Origin: Panacagrimonas sp965216845
Lineage (GTDB): Bacteria > Pseudomonadota > Gammaproteobacteria > Nevskiales > Nevskiaceae
Length of the DNA: 64,000 nt
Assembly (NCBI GenBank): GCA_965216845.1
Contig: OZ244200.1
Span: 2,852,001-2,916,000 of the forward strand
Direction: 5' to 3'
The notes beneath the pieces are model-generated. The model worked only from the letters and a program-made list of their open reading frames with translations, searched no databases and was not told the origin of the DNA. Positions 26,095 through 34,902 of this stretch are shown here, one piece after another; within the stretch, counting starts at the first letter, position 1; every line of letters begins with the position of its first letter. The position numbers were made by a program, and so were the translations under genes.

Positions 26095-27729
26095 TCAACC
26101 CCGACCGATCAAACCGGTTCGCCGCATCAGTGCACGGGTAGAGGCATCCAGCGACGCATCCTGGCTGGCACCGGGCGCCAGCAATCGCCTGGCTAGCTGC
26201 TTGCCCAATTCCACCCCCCATTGATCAAACGCGTTCAGATTCCACAAGACGCTGAGCACAAAAGTGCGGTGTTCGTAAAGCGCCAGCAAGGCGCCCAGAT
26301 GGGTGGCGTCCAGCCGCTGCATCAACAAGGTATTGCTCGGACGGTTGCCGGAGAACACACGATGCGGGATCGCTTGCTCCAGTTCTTCACCGCGCATGCC
26401 TTTATCAAGCAATTCCTGTCGAACTTTCTCCGCGCTTTTGCCTTGCATGAGCGCGGCCGACTGCGCCAGACAATTGGCGATGAGCAGGCGATGTTGTTCG
26501 GCAAACGGGTGTTCGCATTGAACCGGCAGGATGAAATCCACCGGATGACGGTCGGGGGATTGATGCAGCATCTGAAAGAAGGCGTGCTGGGCATTGGTGC
26601 CCACATCGCCCCATAGCGCCGGGGTGGTCGCGCTTTGCGCCGTCACGCCATCACGCTGCACGGATTTTCCGTTGGATTCCATTTCCAGCTGTTGCAGCCA
26701 GGGCACGAACAGCTCCAGCGCCTGCGCATAAGGCGCCAGCACCTGACTTTGCATCTGCAACCCGTTGCGGTTCCAGAATGCCAGCAGCGCCATCAACACC
26801 GGCATGTTTTCGTCCAGCGGCGTTTCACGAAAGTGCTGATCCATTTGTCTGGCGCCGGCCAGCAATTGCTGAAATCGCGCCGGCCCCAAGGCGATGAGCG
26901 CGGACAGCCCGACCGCTGACCACAGCGAGTAACGACCGCCCACCCAATCCCAAAATCCGAACACCTGATCATCGGCAATGCCAAAGGCAGCGGCGGCGTC
27001 CAGGTTGGTGGAAACCGCCGCGAAATGCTGTGCGACCGCAGCCTCTCCCAACTGCGCCGTCAACCACTGTCTCGCCGCATTGGCGTTGGCCATGGTTTCC
27101 TGCGTGGTGAAGGTTTTGGAGGTCACGACAAACAGACTGCGACGCGCATCCAGCCGCTTCAAAACGGTGTCGATCTGATGGCCATCCACGTTGGCGACGA
27201 AGTGCGGCTGCGGACCGTCAATCTGTGGCGCCAGCGCCTTGCAAACCATCCGTGGCCCCAGATCAGAACCGCCGATGCCGATGTTGACCACGTCGCTGAA
27301 ACGCTCGCCAGTGGCGCCCAGCAACTGCCCATCGCGCACGCCTCGGGCAAAGCGCGTCATCGCATCCAGTACCCGATGTACTTGTGGCACCTGGTTTTCG
27401 CCATCCAGTTCGAAACACTGATCACGGCTCGCACGCAAGGCCATGTGCAAGGCGGCGCGATTTTCGGTGTGATTGATGCGCGCTCCGGCGAACAGTCTTT
27501 CAATCCACTGATCCAGCTTTCGCGCCTTTGCAAAAGCCAGCAGTTTTTCCAGCACCGTATCGTCCACCAGCTGCTTGGCGTAATCCAGGGTCAAGCCGCC
27601 AGCGCTGAGACAATAGCGCTGCGCACGTTGTGGATCGCGCTGAAACAGGTCGCGCAGATGCTGCTGCTGCATACGCCCGGCTTGCGCATGCAACGCCGCC
27701 CGACAGGCGCTTGAATCACCCTCACTCAT
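26095..27729 (-). CDS. pgi: Glucose-6-phosphate isomerase
   Basis: Interconverts glucose 6-phosphate and fructose 6-phosphate in glycolysis and gluconeogenesis. 544 residues, normal. Family signatures NIGIGGSDLGPRMVC, VTSKTFTTQETM, FWDWVGGRYSLWSAVG, the catalytic Glu segment ESNGKSVQRDG and TNAQHAFFQMLHQ are all present. Convergent with tetR (7-bp gap) and downstream of the 2OG-oxygenase-like gene by about 33 bp. Confidence 0.97.
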   Translation of the reverse strand: MSEGDSSACRAALHAQAGRMQQQHLRDLFQRDPQRAQRYCLSAGGLTLDYAKQLVDDTVLEKLLAFAKARKLDQWIERLFAGARINHTENRAALHMALRASRDQCFELDGENQVPQVHRVLDAMTRFARGVRDGQLLGATGERFSDVVNIGIGGSDLGPRMVCKALAPQIDGPQPHFVANVDGHQIDTVLKRLDARRSLFVVTSKTFTTQETMANANAARQWLTAQLGEAAVAQHFAAVSTNLDAAAAFGIADDQVFGFWDWVGGRYSLWSAVGLSALIALGPARFQQLLAGARQMDQHFRETPLDENMPVLMALLAFWNRNGLQMQSQVLAPYAQALELFVPWLQQLEMESNGKSVQRDGVTAQSATTPALWGDVGTNAQHAFFQMLHQSPDRHPVDFILPVQCEHPFAEQHRLLIANCLAQSAALMQGKSAEKVRQELLDKGMRGEELEQAIPHRVFSGNRPSNTLLMQRLDATHLGALLALYEHRTFVLSVLWNLNAFDQWGVELGKQLARRLLAPGASQDASLDASTRALMRRTGLIGRG

Positions 27730-27762
27730 GCACGCACTGTAACGCGCAGCCCCGCATCCAGC

Positions 27763-28380
27763 CTATTGCCAGTGGTAGTTGAAGCTGATGCTGACCCGTT
27801 CGGTCTTGACCGGATTGGCCGGCACCTCATGCCGCAGCCAGCTCTCGAACAGAATCAGATCGCCAGTGCGCGCGGGCAACGTGACGTGACGCTGCATGGC
27901 TTCCTCAACGTCGGCTCGCATCGGCGGCGCCGCCATCAAACAGCTCAAGCGCGGATCCTCGATCCGCAAGCCCGGCGCGCCCTTGGGGACGAACGCATAA
28001 TAAGTGCCGCTGATGGCGGATTGCGGATGCAAATGAAAGCTGTGCGCGCAAGCCTTGGGCATGATGTTGAGCCAGCAATCGGTCATCACCAGCTCGATCC
28101 GGTCCAGATCCCAGGCCAGCGCACGCGCGTAGCGTTCGACGTGGCGGTCGATGGCCTTGCGCAAATCGTCAAAGCCCGAGGAAAAGCGATGCAGCTGATC
28201 CATCGATCCGTAGCTGGTATAGCCGCCGGGATAGCCCTTCTTCGACCAGCGCTGTCCAGCACGATCATAATCCCGAATCTGGCGCGATTCTTTCAGCACA
28301 TCGCGCGCAAAACCCGCGCCGCCGCTGCGAAGCAGCGGCGCCTGGTAAATCTGCGTTGCGAAGAAGGATTGCGCGGACAC
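27763..28380 (-). CDS. TIGR02466-type putative 2OG-Fe(II) oxygenase
   Basis: 205 residues, GTG start. The double-stranded beta-helix features of the 2-oxoglutarate/iron oxygenases are visible: SFHLHPQSAISGTYYAFVP (metal His and Asp-like region), PGLRIEDPR, and a distal FESWLRHEVPAN with a second His followed by RVSISFNYHW. This matches the uncharacterised TIGR02466 group; substrate unknown. Lies between panD and pgi on the same strand. Confidence 0.8.
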   Translation of the reverse strand: MSAQSFFATQIYQAPLLRSGGAGFARDVLKESRQIRDYDRAGQRWSKKGYPGGYTSYGSMDQLHRFSSGFDDLRKAIDRHVERYARALAWDLDRIELVMTDCWLNIMPKACAHSFHLHPQSAISGTYYAFVPKGAPGLRIEDPRLSCLMAAPPMRADVEEAMQRHVTLPARTGDLILFESWLRHEVPANPVKTERVSISFNYHWQ

Positions 28381-28431
28381 GCGCCTTGCGTGCTCCCGGG
28401 AAAGCGCTGAACGAAGCGTTACCGCCTTTGA

Positions 28432-28812
28432 CTAGGCGGCCTGAACCGGAATGGTATTGGCGGTGCGCACCACCTGATTCTGCTGATCCAGGTAAATCAG
28501 TCGCGGCTTGAACGCGCGGGCGGCGCCGGCTTCCATGCCGCCATAGGCACAGATGATCACCCGATCACCCACACTCGCCTTGTGTGCCGCCGCGCCATTG
28601 ACGGAAATCACCCCCGAACCGGCTTCGGCCCGAATGGCGTAAGTGGTGAAACGCTCTCCGTTACTGATGTTGTAAATCTCGATCTGCTCAAACTCGAGCA
28701 TTCCCGCAAGATCCAGCAAGTCCGAATCAATTGCACAGGAACCGTCGTAATCAAGTTCGGCGTGGGTCACACAAGCTTGGTGAAGCTTGCACTTGAGCAT
28801 CGTCAGTTGCAT
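28432..28812 (-). CDS. panD: Aspartate 1-decarboxylase
   Basis: Pyruvoyl enzyme that makes beta-alanine for pantothenate. 126 residues. The precursor self-cleaves at Gly24-Ser25 (DYDGSCAID), giving the pyruvoyl group; the N-terminus MQLTMLKCKLHQACVTHAEL aligns with the family, fixing the start at 28812 rather than upstream in-frame codons. YAIRAEAGSGVISVNGAAAH and VIICAYGGM are family motifs. Downstream of panB-panC; the 176-bp panC-panD gap carries two matching hairpins. Confidence 0.97.
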   Translation of the reverse strand: MQLTMLKCKLHQACVTHAELDYDGSCAIDSDLLDLAGMLEFEQIEIYNISNGERFTTYAIRAEAGSGVISVNGAAAHKASVGDRVIICAYGGMEAGAARAFKPRLIYLDQQNQVVRTANTIPVQAA

Positions 28813-28835
28813 GGGACTTTCCATGGCAGGCGACC

Positions 28836-28917
28836 CCGGGTGGCCCACTAAGACATGCACCCGGCATCAAGTGTTGGTACTACGAAAGAAAGGGCGGCCC
28901 ACTAAGACATACGCCCG
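28836..28917 (-). repeat. Tandem hairpins with shared loops in the panD leader
   Basis: Copy 1 (28836-28864) has 7-bp arms CCGGGTG/CACCCGG; copy 2 (28892-28916) has 5-bp arms GGGCG/CGCCC. Both enclose a 15-base loop, GCCCACTAAGACAT plus one variable base. The stem position that is T-A in copy 1 is C-G in copy 2, so pairing is kept. The copies are 54 bp apart, 25-105 bp before panD. Function unknown. Confidence 0.6.
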
Positions 28918-28988
28918 CGAATCAAACAGCATGTTGAACTGAAGGGGTGGCAGTTTACTCGCCGCTTAACGGCCCCGCAAGCCAACTG

Positions 28989-29834
28989 TCACAATTCGAA
29001 AATTACGTTATCAATCAACCGTGTAGAGCCAAGCAGCGCGGCGACCAGCACCACGCCGCGCGTTTGACCTGGGCAAGGATTGTCCAAGTCCGGGTTGCGA
29101 ACGCACAAATACTGCGGCGTGAAACCCTGCGCCTTCAGAACAGCCAGGCCCTCGGCTTCGATCGCCGCGTAATCCTGCCGACCCTTGCGCAATTGATCGA
29201 CCGTCTGTTGCAGCAGCGCATGGATCTGCGGGGCTTGCTGGCGCGAAGCCGCATCCAGATACTGGTTGCGAGACGACAGGGCCAGGCCGTCGGCTTCGCG
29301 CGCGGTGGGATGGCCGATGATTTCGACCGGCAAGTGCAGGTCATTGACCATGCGCCGGATCATCAACAACTGCTGATAATCCTTCTGCCCGAATACCGCC
29401 ACATCCGCCTGCACCTGATTGAACAGGATGTTGACCACGGTGGCCACGCCATCGAAAAAACCGGGGCGAAACTCGCCTTCCAGAATGCGCCCCAGCCGCG
29501 GCACCTGCAGGCGCGTCATGTCCTGGCGCCCATTGGGATACATGGTCTGTGCAGTGGGCGCAAACAACAGATCACAAGCCATCGCCGACAGCTGCTCGGC
29601 ATCGGCGCTCAGCGTTCGCGGATAGGTGGCGAAATCTTCATTGGGCCCGAACTGCAGTGGGTTGACGAAGATGCTCACCACGACCCGATCACACACTTGC
29701 TGCGCCTTGCGTACCAAACACAAGTGACCTTGGTGCAGATTCCCCATGGTGGGCACGAACCCGATCCGCTGGCCCTGAGCCCGCCACGACTGAACTTGCT
29801 GGCGCAGCCGTGCGACCTCATGCACCGTGATCAT
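28989..29834 (-). CDS. panC: Pantothenate synthetase
   Basis: Joins pantoate and beta-alanine with ATP. 281 residues. The N-terminal VPTMGNLHQGHLCLVRKA holds the HxGH nucleotide-binding motif, then IFVNPLQFGPNEDFATYPR, FGQKDYQQLLMIRRMV and LALSSRN(Q)Y, all standard. The ATG at 29834 matches the family start (MITVHEVARL). 16 bp after panB. Confidence 0.97.
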   Translation of the reverse strand: MITVHEVARLRQQVQSWRAQGQRIGFVPTMGNLHQGHLCLVRKAQQVCDRVVVSIFVNPLQFGPNEDFATYPRTLSADAEQLSAMACDLLFAPTAQTMYPNGRQDMTRLQVPRLGRILEGEFRPGFFDGVATVVNILFNQVQADVAVFGQKDYQQLLMIRRMVNDLHLPVEIIGHPTAREADGLALSSRNQYLDAASRQQAPQIHALLQQTVDQLRKGRQDYAAIEAEGLAVLKAQGFTPQYLCVRNPDLDNPCPGQTRGVVLVAALLGSTRLIDNVIFEL

Positions 29835-29850
29835 GCTCAGAGAACGCGGC

Positions 29851-30666
29851 TTAGAAACAATGCTCAGCCGCCGGATAAGCACCCGACTTGACTTCCGCCA
29901 CGTAGTTGCGAATCGCCTGTTCGACGTCCGCGCCGCCGGTCATGTAATTCTTCACGAACCGCGGCGTGCGCCCAACGGTGACCATGGGTGAGATATTCAG
30001 AATGTCGTGCAGCACCAGAATCTGGCCATGCACCTTGGCGCCGGCGCCGATGCCGATCACCGGCACCGGACTGGCCTCGGCCAGTTGCTGACCCAGGTCC
30101 GGCGGAATACATTCCAGCAGCAACAGATCCGCACCTGCCTCGGCCAGAATGTGGGCGTCCTGCAACATCGCCTCAGCCGCCGCTTGCTCACGCCCCTGCA
30201 CCTTCATGGCGCCCATCTTGTGCACGAACTGCGGTTGCAAGCCCAGATGCGCGCACACCGGAACGCCGCGAACAGACAGGTATTCCACGATGCTGGCCTG
30301 CTCACGCCCGCCTTCCAGTTTCACCATCTTGGCGCCGCCTTCCTGCATCACGCGCTGGCTCGCATCCAACGCCCGCTCCAGAGTGGCATAGGACAGAAAC
30401 GGCAGGTCCGCCACCAGAAAGGCACGCTTCAGATGCGGCGCGACGCAACGGCTGTGGTAAACGATGTCGTCCACCGTCACCGGCGTGGTGGTCCCGCCGC
30501 CGTGCAACACCATGCCCAGCGAATCACCGATCAGAATCAGATCAACACCGGCGCGATCCTCGATCAGCGCGAAGCTGGCGTCATAGCAGGTCAGACAGGC
30601 GATGCGCTCGCCATCTGCACGCATGCGCCGCAGTTCGGCCATCTGAACCGGTTTGGTTTCGCTCAT
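29851..30666 (-). CDS. panB: 3-methyl-2-oxobutanoate hydroxymethyltransferase
   Basis: Makes ketopantoate from 2-oxoisovalerate and methylene-tetrahydrofolate, the first step of pantothenate synthesis. 271 residues. LTCYDASFALI, LIGDSLGMVLHGGGTTTPVT, VKLEGG, VCAHLGLQPQ and VIGIGAGAKVHGQILVLHD are family signatures with metal-binding Asp residues. Start ATG 30666. It heads panB-panC-panD, and follows folK in the same direction. Confidence 0.97.
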   Translation of the reverse strand: MSETKPVQMAELRRMRADGERIACLTCYDASFALIEDRAGVDLILIGDSLGMVLHGGGTTTPVTVDDIVYHSRCVAPHLKRAFLVADLPFLSYATLERALDASQRVMQEGGAKMVKLEGGREQASIVEYLSVRGVPVCAHLGLQPQFVHKMGAMKVQGREQAAAEAMLQDAHILAEAGADLLLLECIPPDLGQQLAEASPVPVIGIGAGAKVHGQILVLHDILNISPMVTVGRTPRFVKNYMTGGADVEQAIRNYVAEVKSGAYPAAEHCF

Positions 30667-30724
30667 GCTCGCTCGGCTTGGGAAACGGGCGCCGCAATAT
30701 AACAAAGCAAGGGGTGGCGACCGT

Positions 30725-31219
30725 TCAGGAAGCTGGCCAGGGCGCCAGATTGGCCTGTTCGATTTCGGCCGCGAGTTGGCCGATATCGCCAACACCTGGA
30801 ATCTGCAGATCCGCTGCGATTTGCGCCAGCGGCACCAACACGAAATTGCGACGGGCCACGCCCGGATGCGGCAACCGCAAGCGCCCCTGGCAGGACGTCA
30901 CGCCCTGAACATGCAATAGATCCAGATCCAGCGTGCGCGGCCCCCAGCGATCCTTGCCACGGTCACGTCCGTGCCGACGTTCCAGCCCCAGCAAAGCATC
31001 CAGCAAGACCAGCGGCTCCAGGCTTGTCCGAATCGCACAAACCGCATTGCAATAATCGGGCTGCGCACTGCCATCCATCGGCGGGCTGCGAAACAGCGCC
31101 GACTGCGCAAGCAGGTGGCTCTGCGGCAACCGCGAGATTTCCAGCAAGGCCTGCCTGATCTGCGCATCCGGTGATTGCAGATTCGCGCCCAAGCCGATGT
31201 ACGCACAGCGCTCCGGCAT
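30725..31219 (-). CDS. folK: 2-amino-4-hydroxy-6-hydroxymethyldihydropteridine pyrophosphokinase
   Basis: Transfers pyrophosphate from ATP to hydroxymethyl-dihydropterin in folate synthesis. 164 residues. YIGLGANLQSPDAQIRQAL at the N-terminus, LLGLERRHGRDR and the signature WGPRTLDLDLL with metal-binding Asp pair, then LPHPGVARRNFVLVPL. Start ATG 31219 lies 5 bp after the pcnB stop; pcnB-folK-panB is a common gammaproteobacterial order. Confidence 0.96.
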   Translation of the reverse strand: MPERCAYIGLGANLQSPDAQIRQALLEISRLPQSHLLAQSALFRSPPMDGSAQPDYCNAVCAIRTSLEPLVLLDALLGLERRHGRDRGKDRWGPRTLDLDLLHVQGVTSCQGRLRLPHPGVARRNFVLVPLAQIAADLQIPGVGDIGQLAAEIEQANLAPWPAS

Positions 31220-31224
31220 CGGGT

Positions 31225-32613
31225 TCAGTCGGCTGACGGTTGCGCGGCGTCCGAACGGCTGGCGTTGCGTCGGCGCCCGCCTCGCCGCCGACGTTTGCGC
31301 GTTGGCGCATCCGTGACCGACACGCCATTGAGTTCCTCGGTCAAGGGCGGCAATTCGGCGTCCTGCTGTGCTTGAGTCCACCATTGAGCAAGCGCCTGCA
31401 GGCCAGCGTCGCCAAACGGTGCGCGCAGCAACAGAAAATCATAAGCGGCACGGAATCGCGGATGCGTCATCAAGCGTTTCGGACGGCTGCCGTGCACGCG
31501 CGTCAATCGCACCTGTATGTCCCAGATTTCCCGCATCGGCACCGAAAAACGTTTGGGAATCGCCACCCGATGCACAGCCCGGGCAATCACCGCTTCCCCG
31601 GCCTGCGCCATGGCAATGGCCGGATTGTGTCCCTGCGTCTGCGTCAGTTCTTGCGCCTGCTGTTCCACCGCCGGCCACAACAGGGTCGCGTACAGAAACG
31701 CCGGACTCACCGGCAAATCATCTTCAATGCGTTTGGCGGTGTTGTTGAGCGCGGCCATGATGAAATTCATCACCGGCGGCTGCTCCAGCAGCGCATCGGT
31801 TTGCGGAAACAGCTGCGCGAACAGGCCGTACACCCGCATGCCGTACAGATTGTCGGCGGCCTGTGGGTTCATCAGCACTTTCAGCACTTCATCGAACAAG
31901 CGCGCCGGCGGCACCTCATTCAGCAGCGCGGCGAACCGGGCGATGGGCGCTGCGGTGGCTTCGTCGAGCCGATACTTGAGCTTGTTGGCGATGCGAATCG
32001 CCCGCAGCATGCGCACCGGATCTTCGCGATAGCGCAGCTCCGGGTCACCAATGAGCCGCAGAACGCCTGCATTGAGATCGCCCACGCCGTCGCAAAAGTC
32101 CACCACCGCGTAGTCGCGAATGTCGTAGTACAGGGCGTTGACGGTGAAGTCGCGCCGAAAGGCATCCTCCTCCAGCGTGCCGTAATCATTGTCACTGAGA
32201 ATACGGCCGGTGTCGTCGCGCTCGTGACCGTCGGTGATCGGGCCGCGAAAAGTGGTCACCTCCAGCACCTCGCCGCCGAAACGAACGTGGCAAATGACGA
32301 ACCGCCGACCGATCAGCCGACAGGAACGAAACAGCGCCTTGACCTGCTCCGGGTGTGCATCGGTCGCGATGTCGAAATCCTTTGGCTGCAAACCAGCCAA
32401 CAGATCACGCACGCCACCGCCGACCAGGTAGGCCTGAAATCCGGCGTCTTTGAGGGTATAAAGTGTCTTCAGCGCGCCGCTGGACAGGTTCGAGCGCGAA
32501 ATCGGATGCTCGGCGCGCGGATAGCGTCGGGGCAATGACAAATCTGCTTCCGGGGTTGGCTGCGTCGCACGACGAGTGGCGACAAGGCTGCATATGATAC
32601 CTGTCTGCTGCAT
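31225..32613 (-). CDS. pcnB: Poly(A) polymerase I
   Basis: Adds 3' poly(A) tails to RNA to promote decay. 462 residues. The nucleotidyltransferase head has LVGGGVRDLLAGLQPKDFDI with the metal Asp pair and RFVICHVRFGGEVLEV, FRRDFTVNALYYDI and EDPVRMLRAIR, separating it from a CCA-adding enzyme by context and the long arginine/lysine-rich C-terminus (RKRRRRGGRRRN). The ATG at 32613 is chosen because GGAG is six bases upstream; longer reading would run into the tRNA-Glu gene. Divergent from that tRNA. Confidence 0.92.
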   Translation of the reverse strand: MQQTGIICSLVATRRATQPTPEADLSLPRRYPRAEHPISRSNLSSGALKTLYTLKDAGFQAYLVGGGVRDLLAGLQPKDFDIATDAHPEQVKALFRSCRLIGRRFVICHVRFGGEVLEVTTFRGPITDGHERDDTGRILSDNDYGTLEEDAFRRDFTVNALYYDIRDYAVVDFCDGVGDLNAGVLRLIGDPELRYREDPVRMLRAIRIANKLKYRLDEATAAPIARFAALLNEVPPARLFDEVLKVLMNPQAADNLYGMRVYGLFAQLFPQTDALLEQPPVMNFIMAALNNTAKRIEDDLPVSPAFLYATLLWPAVEQQAQELTQTQGHNPAIAMAQAGEAVIARAVHRVAIPKRFSVPMREIWDIQVRLTRVHGSRPKRLMTHPRFRAAYDFLLLRAPFGDAGLQALAQWWTQAQQDAELPPLTEELNGVSVTDAPTRKRRRRGGRRRNASRSDAAQPSAD

Positions 32614-32645
32614 CGACATCTCCACTGGCGCCCGCAAACTGTTCG

Positions 32646-32651
32646 TATAAT
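32646..32651 (+). promoter_or_regulatory. -10 box of tRNA-Glu
   Basis: A perfect TATAAT, followed by a GC-rich discriminator (GAGCGGCGCGCG), lies 17 bp before the tRNA. No good -35 at normal spacing was seen. Confidence 0.5.
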
Positions 32652-32667
32652 GAGCGGCGCGCGACAC

Positions 32668-32743
32668 GCTCCCATCGTCTAGCGGCCTAGGACGTCGCCC
32701 TCTCACGGCGAAAACCGGGGTTCGAGTCCCCGTGGGAGCGCCA
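32668..32743 (+). tRNA. tRNA-Glu(CTC)
   Basis: 76-nt cloverleaf with perfect acceptor arms GCTCCCA/TGGGAGC, G73 and encoded CCA. The D-arm CGTCTAGCGGCCTAGGACG and T-arm GGGGTTCGAGTCCCC are typical for tRNA-Glu. The loop CTCTCAC gives anticodon CTC, reading GAG; many gammaproteobacteria rely on TTC alone, so a second isoacceptor probably exists elsewhere. Confidence 0.95.
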
Positions 32744-33196
32744 ATAAAATCAATTAGTTGCGCAACTCCTGGGCGAAATTTGGCGCAAGCCGCTGCAAAT
32801 CCTCATTCTCCGGATTTCATTCGCCTGCTGACGCCGGCGCCATCAAGCACAGCCGCACTTGAGAACCTGACCCTCGCACCCAGGCGCCTTGACCACGGTT
32901 CCCCCGGCACGCTCGAGCCCTCACTCAGCACCGCTGGCGCGCCGGTGACTGAGGCATGTCCCCGGCAACGCGACTGTCGCAAGCCAGTGCGGCGCTCACC
33001 GTTGGCTCGTCAATGGCCTCAATGGCGAGCCGCAAACAAATCACGGCGCGACGGCAGCACCACGATGCGTGACGCAACACGGCTACCTGCACACGCGATT
33101 TCATCGTAACCTATGCCGCTTTGGTGCCGAATGGGCCAAGACCCGCCGGCAAGCACACTTTCGGGCGAAATCGACCCACAAACCAGGGGGCCGCAC
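32744..33196. other. Intergenic stretch without a recognised gene
   Basis: About 450 bp between tRNA-Glu and the acyl-CoA ligase. No convincing ORF, repeat or terminator was seen. The ligase promoter presumably lies in its 3' half; AGGGGG just before 33197 is the only ribosome-binding-site candidate. Confidence 0.6.
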
Positions 33197-34858
33197 ATGT
33201 CACAACAAACCATTCTCAGTCGTTTGTACCACTGGGAGAAAACCACGCCGAACGATCTGCACTTCGTGCAGCCCATCGGTGCCGGCAAAGTACAGCAGCT
33301 GAGCTGGGCCCAATGCATGGATCAAACCCGCAGAATGGCCGCTCATCTCAAGTCGCTTGATTTCCCCGCCGGCAGTCAGATCGCCTTGCTTGCGAAAAAC
33401 AGCGCGCACTGGATGATGGCGGACTGGGCGATCTGGATGGCGGGACATGTCTCGGTTCCCATTTATCCCACACTGAATGCCGAGTCGGTTCGCTACATTC
33501 TCGAGCACAGTGAAGCACGGCTGTTGTTTGTTGGAAAACTGGACGACTGGGACGATATGAAACCCGGCGTCGCCGATGATCTGCCCGGCATCACGCTGCC
33601 CATGGCGCCGGACACCCAGTATCCGCAATGGGACGACATCATGGCCAACACCGAGCCCATGCCCGGCGAGCCTGAGCGTGACCCGCAAGAAATGGCGACC
33701 ATCGTCTACACCAGCGGCAGCACCGGCAAACCCAAGGGCGTCATGCATAGCTTCAAGGCCTTTGAAATTGTTGCCGGCGCGTCAAAACGACTGCTGGGGG
33801 TCACGCCGGCGGATCGTGCGTTGTCCTATCTGCCGCTGGCGCACGTCATCGAACGCGCGCTCATCGAAACCCCAAGCTGTTTTTTCGGCAACCAGGTTTA
33901 TTTCACGGAAAGCCTGGAGACCTTCCCACAGGACTTGCGGCGCGCCAAACCGACGGTATTCATGTCGGTCCCTCGCCTGTGGTGCAAGTTTGAATCGGCG
34001 GTCAACGCCAAGATTCCTGAAAAACGCCAAAAGCTGCTTTTCAGGATTCCGGTCGTTTCCAAAATCTTCAAGAAGAAAATACTGGAACAGCTGGGGCTGG
34101 AGCACGCGCGATTCGCCGGCACCGGATCAGCGCCATTGCCGGCGGTGACGCTGGATTGGTATCGCAGTTTGGGCCTGGAACTGCTGGAAGGCTACGGCAT
34201 GAGTGAGGACTTCGCCTACTCCCACATGAGCGAGCCGGGAGCGGTTCGCGTCGGTTATGTCGGCGTACCGCAAGATGGCGTGGAAACACGCATTGCGGAA
34301 AACGGTGAAATTCTGATCAAGAGCCCCGGCTGCATGATGGGTTATTTCAAGGAGCCGGAAAAAACCAAAGCGGCGTTTACCGACGACGGCTTCTTCAAGA
34401 CCGGCGACATGGGCGAGTATGACGATGAAAATCGTTTGAAAATCACCGGTCGCATCAAGGAATTGTTCAAAACGTCGAAAGGCAAATACGTGGCGCCGGT
34501 GCCGATCGAAAACAAACTCAATACCCACCCGGAGATTGAGGCGGTTTGCGTGGGCGGCGCCAACCAGCCGGCCACCTTCGGCCTAGTGATGCTGGCCGAG
34601 GAGGCGCGCACAGCGCTCAACGACAACCACCGAAACGCGCTTGGCGAAGAGCTCAAGGCGCTGATGAACCAAACCAATGCCGGCCTGGATCCGCATGAGC
34701 AGATGAAATTTCTGGTTATCGTCGGAGAGACCTGGAGTATTGCCAACGGCTTTCTGACGCCAACGATGAAAATCAAGCGCAACATCATCGAAGACCATTA
34801 CGCGTCGAAAATCGACGACTGGTTCGCGCAGAAGAAAACGATTATCTGGGAACTTTAA
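33197..34858 (+). CDS. AMP-dependent (fatty) acyl-CoA synthetase
   Basis: ANL-family ligase of 553 residues that probably activates a fatty or other carboxylic acid through an acyl-adenylate. The P-loop IVYTSGSTGKPKGVMHS (about residues 169-185), the A5-like GYGMSEDFAY, the Asp motif DGFFKTGDMGEYD and LKITGRIKELFKTSKGKYVAP are all present; the C-terminus ends FLTPTMKIKRNIIE, as in long-chain acyl-CoA synthetases. Substrate cannot be read from the sequence. It is convergent with the MMPL transporter of cluster 1; an acyl-CoA ligase beside such clusters suggests that its acid is a transported compound or product, which is inference. Confidence 0.9.
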   Translation: MSQQTILSRLYHWEKTTPNDLHFVQPIGAGKVQQLSWAQCMDQTRRMAAHLKSLDFPAGSQIALLAKNSAHWMMADWAIWMAGHVSVPIYPTLNAESVRYILEHSEARLLFVGKLDDWDDMKPGVADDLPGITLPMAPDTQYPQWDDIMANTEPMPGEPERDPQEMATIVYTSGSTGKPKGVMHSFKAFEIVAGASKRLLGVTPADRALSYLPLAHVIERALIETPSCFFGNQVYFTESLETFPQDLRRAKPTVFMSVPRLWCKFESAVNAKIPEKRQKLLFRIPVVSKIFKKKILEQLGLEHARFAGTGSAPLPAVTLDWYRSLGLELLEGYGMSEDFAYSHMSEPGAVRVGYVGVPQDGVETRIAENGEILIKSPGCMMGYFKEPEKTKAAFTDDGFFKTGDMGEYDDENRLKITGRIKELFKTSKGKYVAPVPIENKLNTHPEIEAVCVGGANQPATFGLVMLAEEARTALNDNHRNALGEELKALMNQTNAGLDPHEQMKFLVIVGETWSIANGFLTPTMKIKRNIIEDHYASKIDDWFAQKKTIIWEL

Positions 34859-34860
34859 CG

Positions 34861-34902
34861 AGCACCCGCTCCGTTCGCTCAGGCGTTCGGAGCGTGCTTT
34901 TT
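34861..34902 (+). terminator. Intrinsic terminator of the acyl-CoA ligase
   Basis: CGCTCCG (34867-34873) pairs with CGGAGCG (34888-34894); AGCA and TGCT extend the stem past a two-base bulge, and TTTTT follows. It starts three bases after the ligase stop and lies partly inside the last codons of the convergent MMPL gene. Confidence 0.7.

Noticed and set aside
31225..32613. pcnB product as a CCA-adding tRNA nucleotidyltransferase
   Set aside because: Both share the head domain, but the Arg/Lys-rich C-terminal tail and the pcnB-folK-panB order fit poly(A) polymerase.
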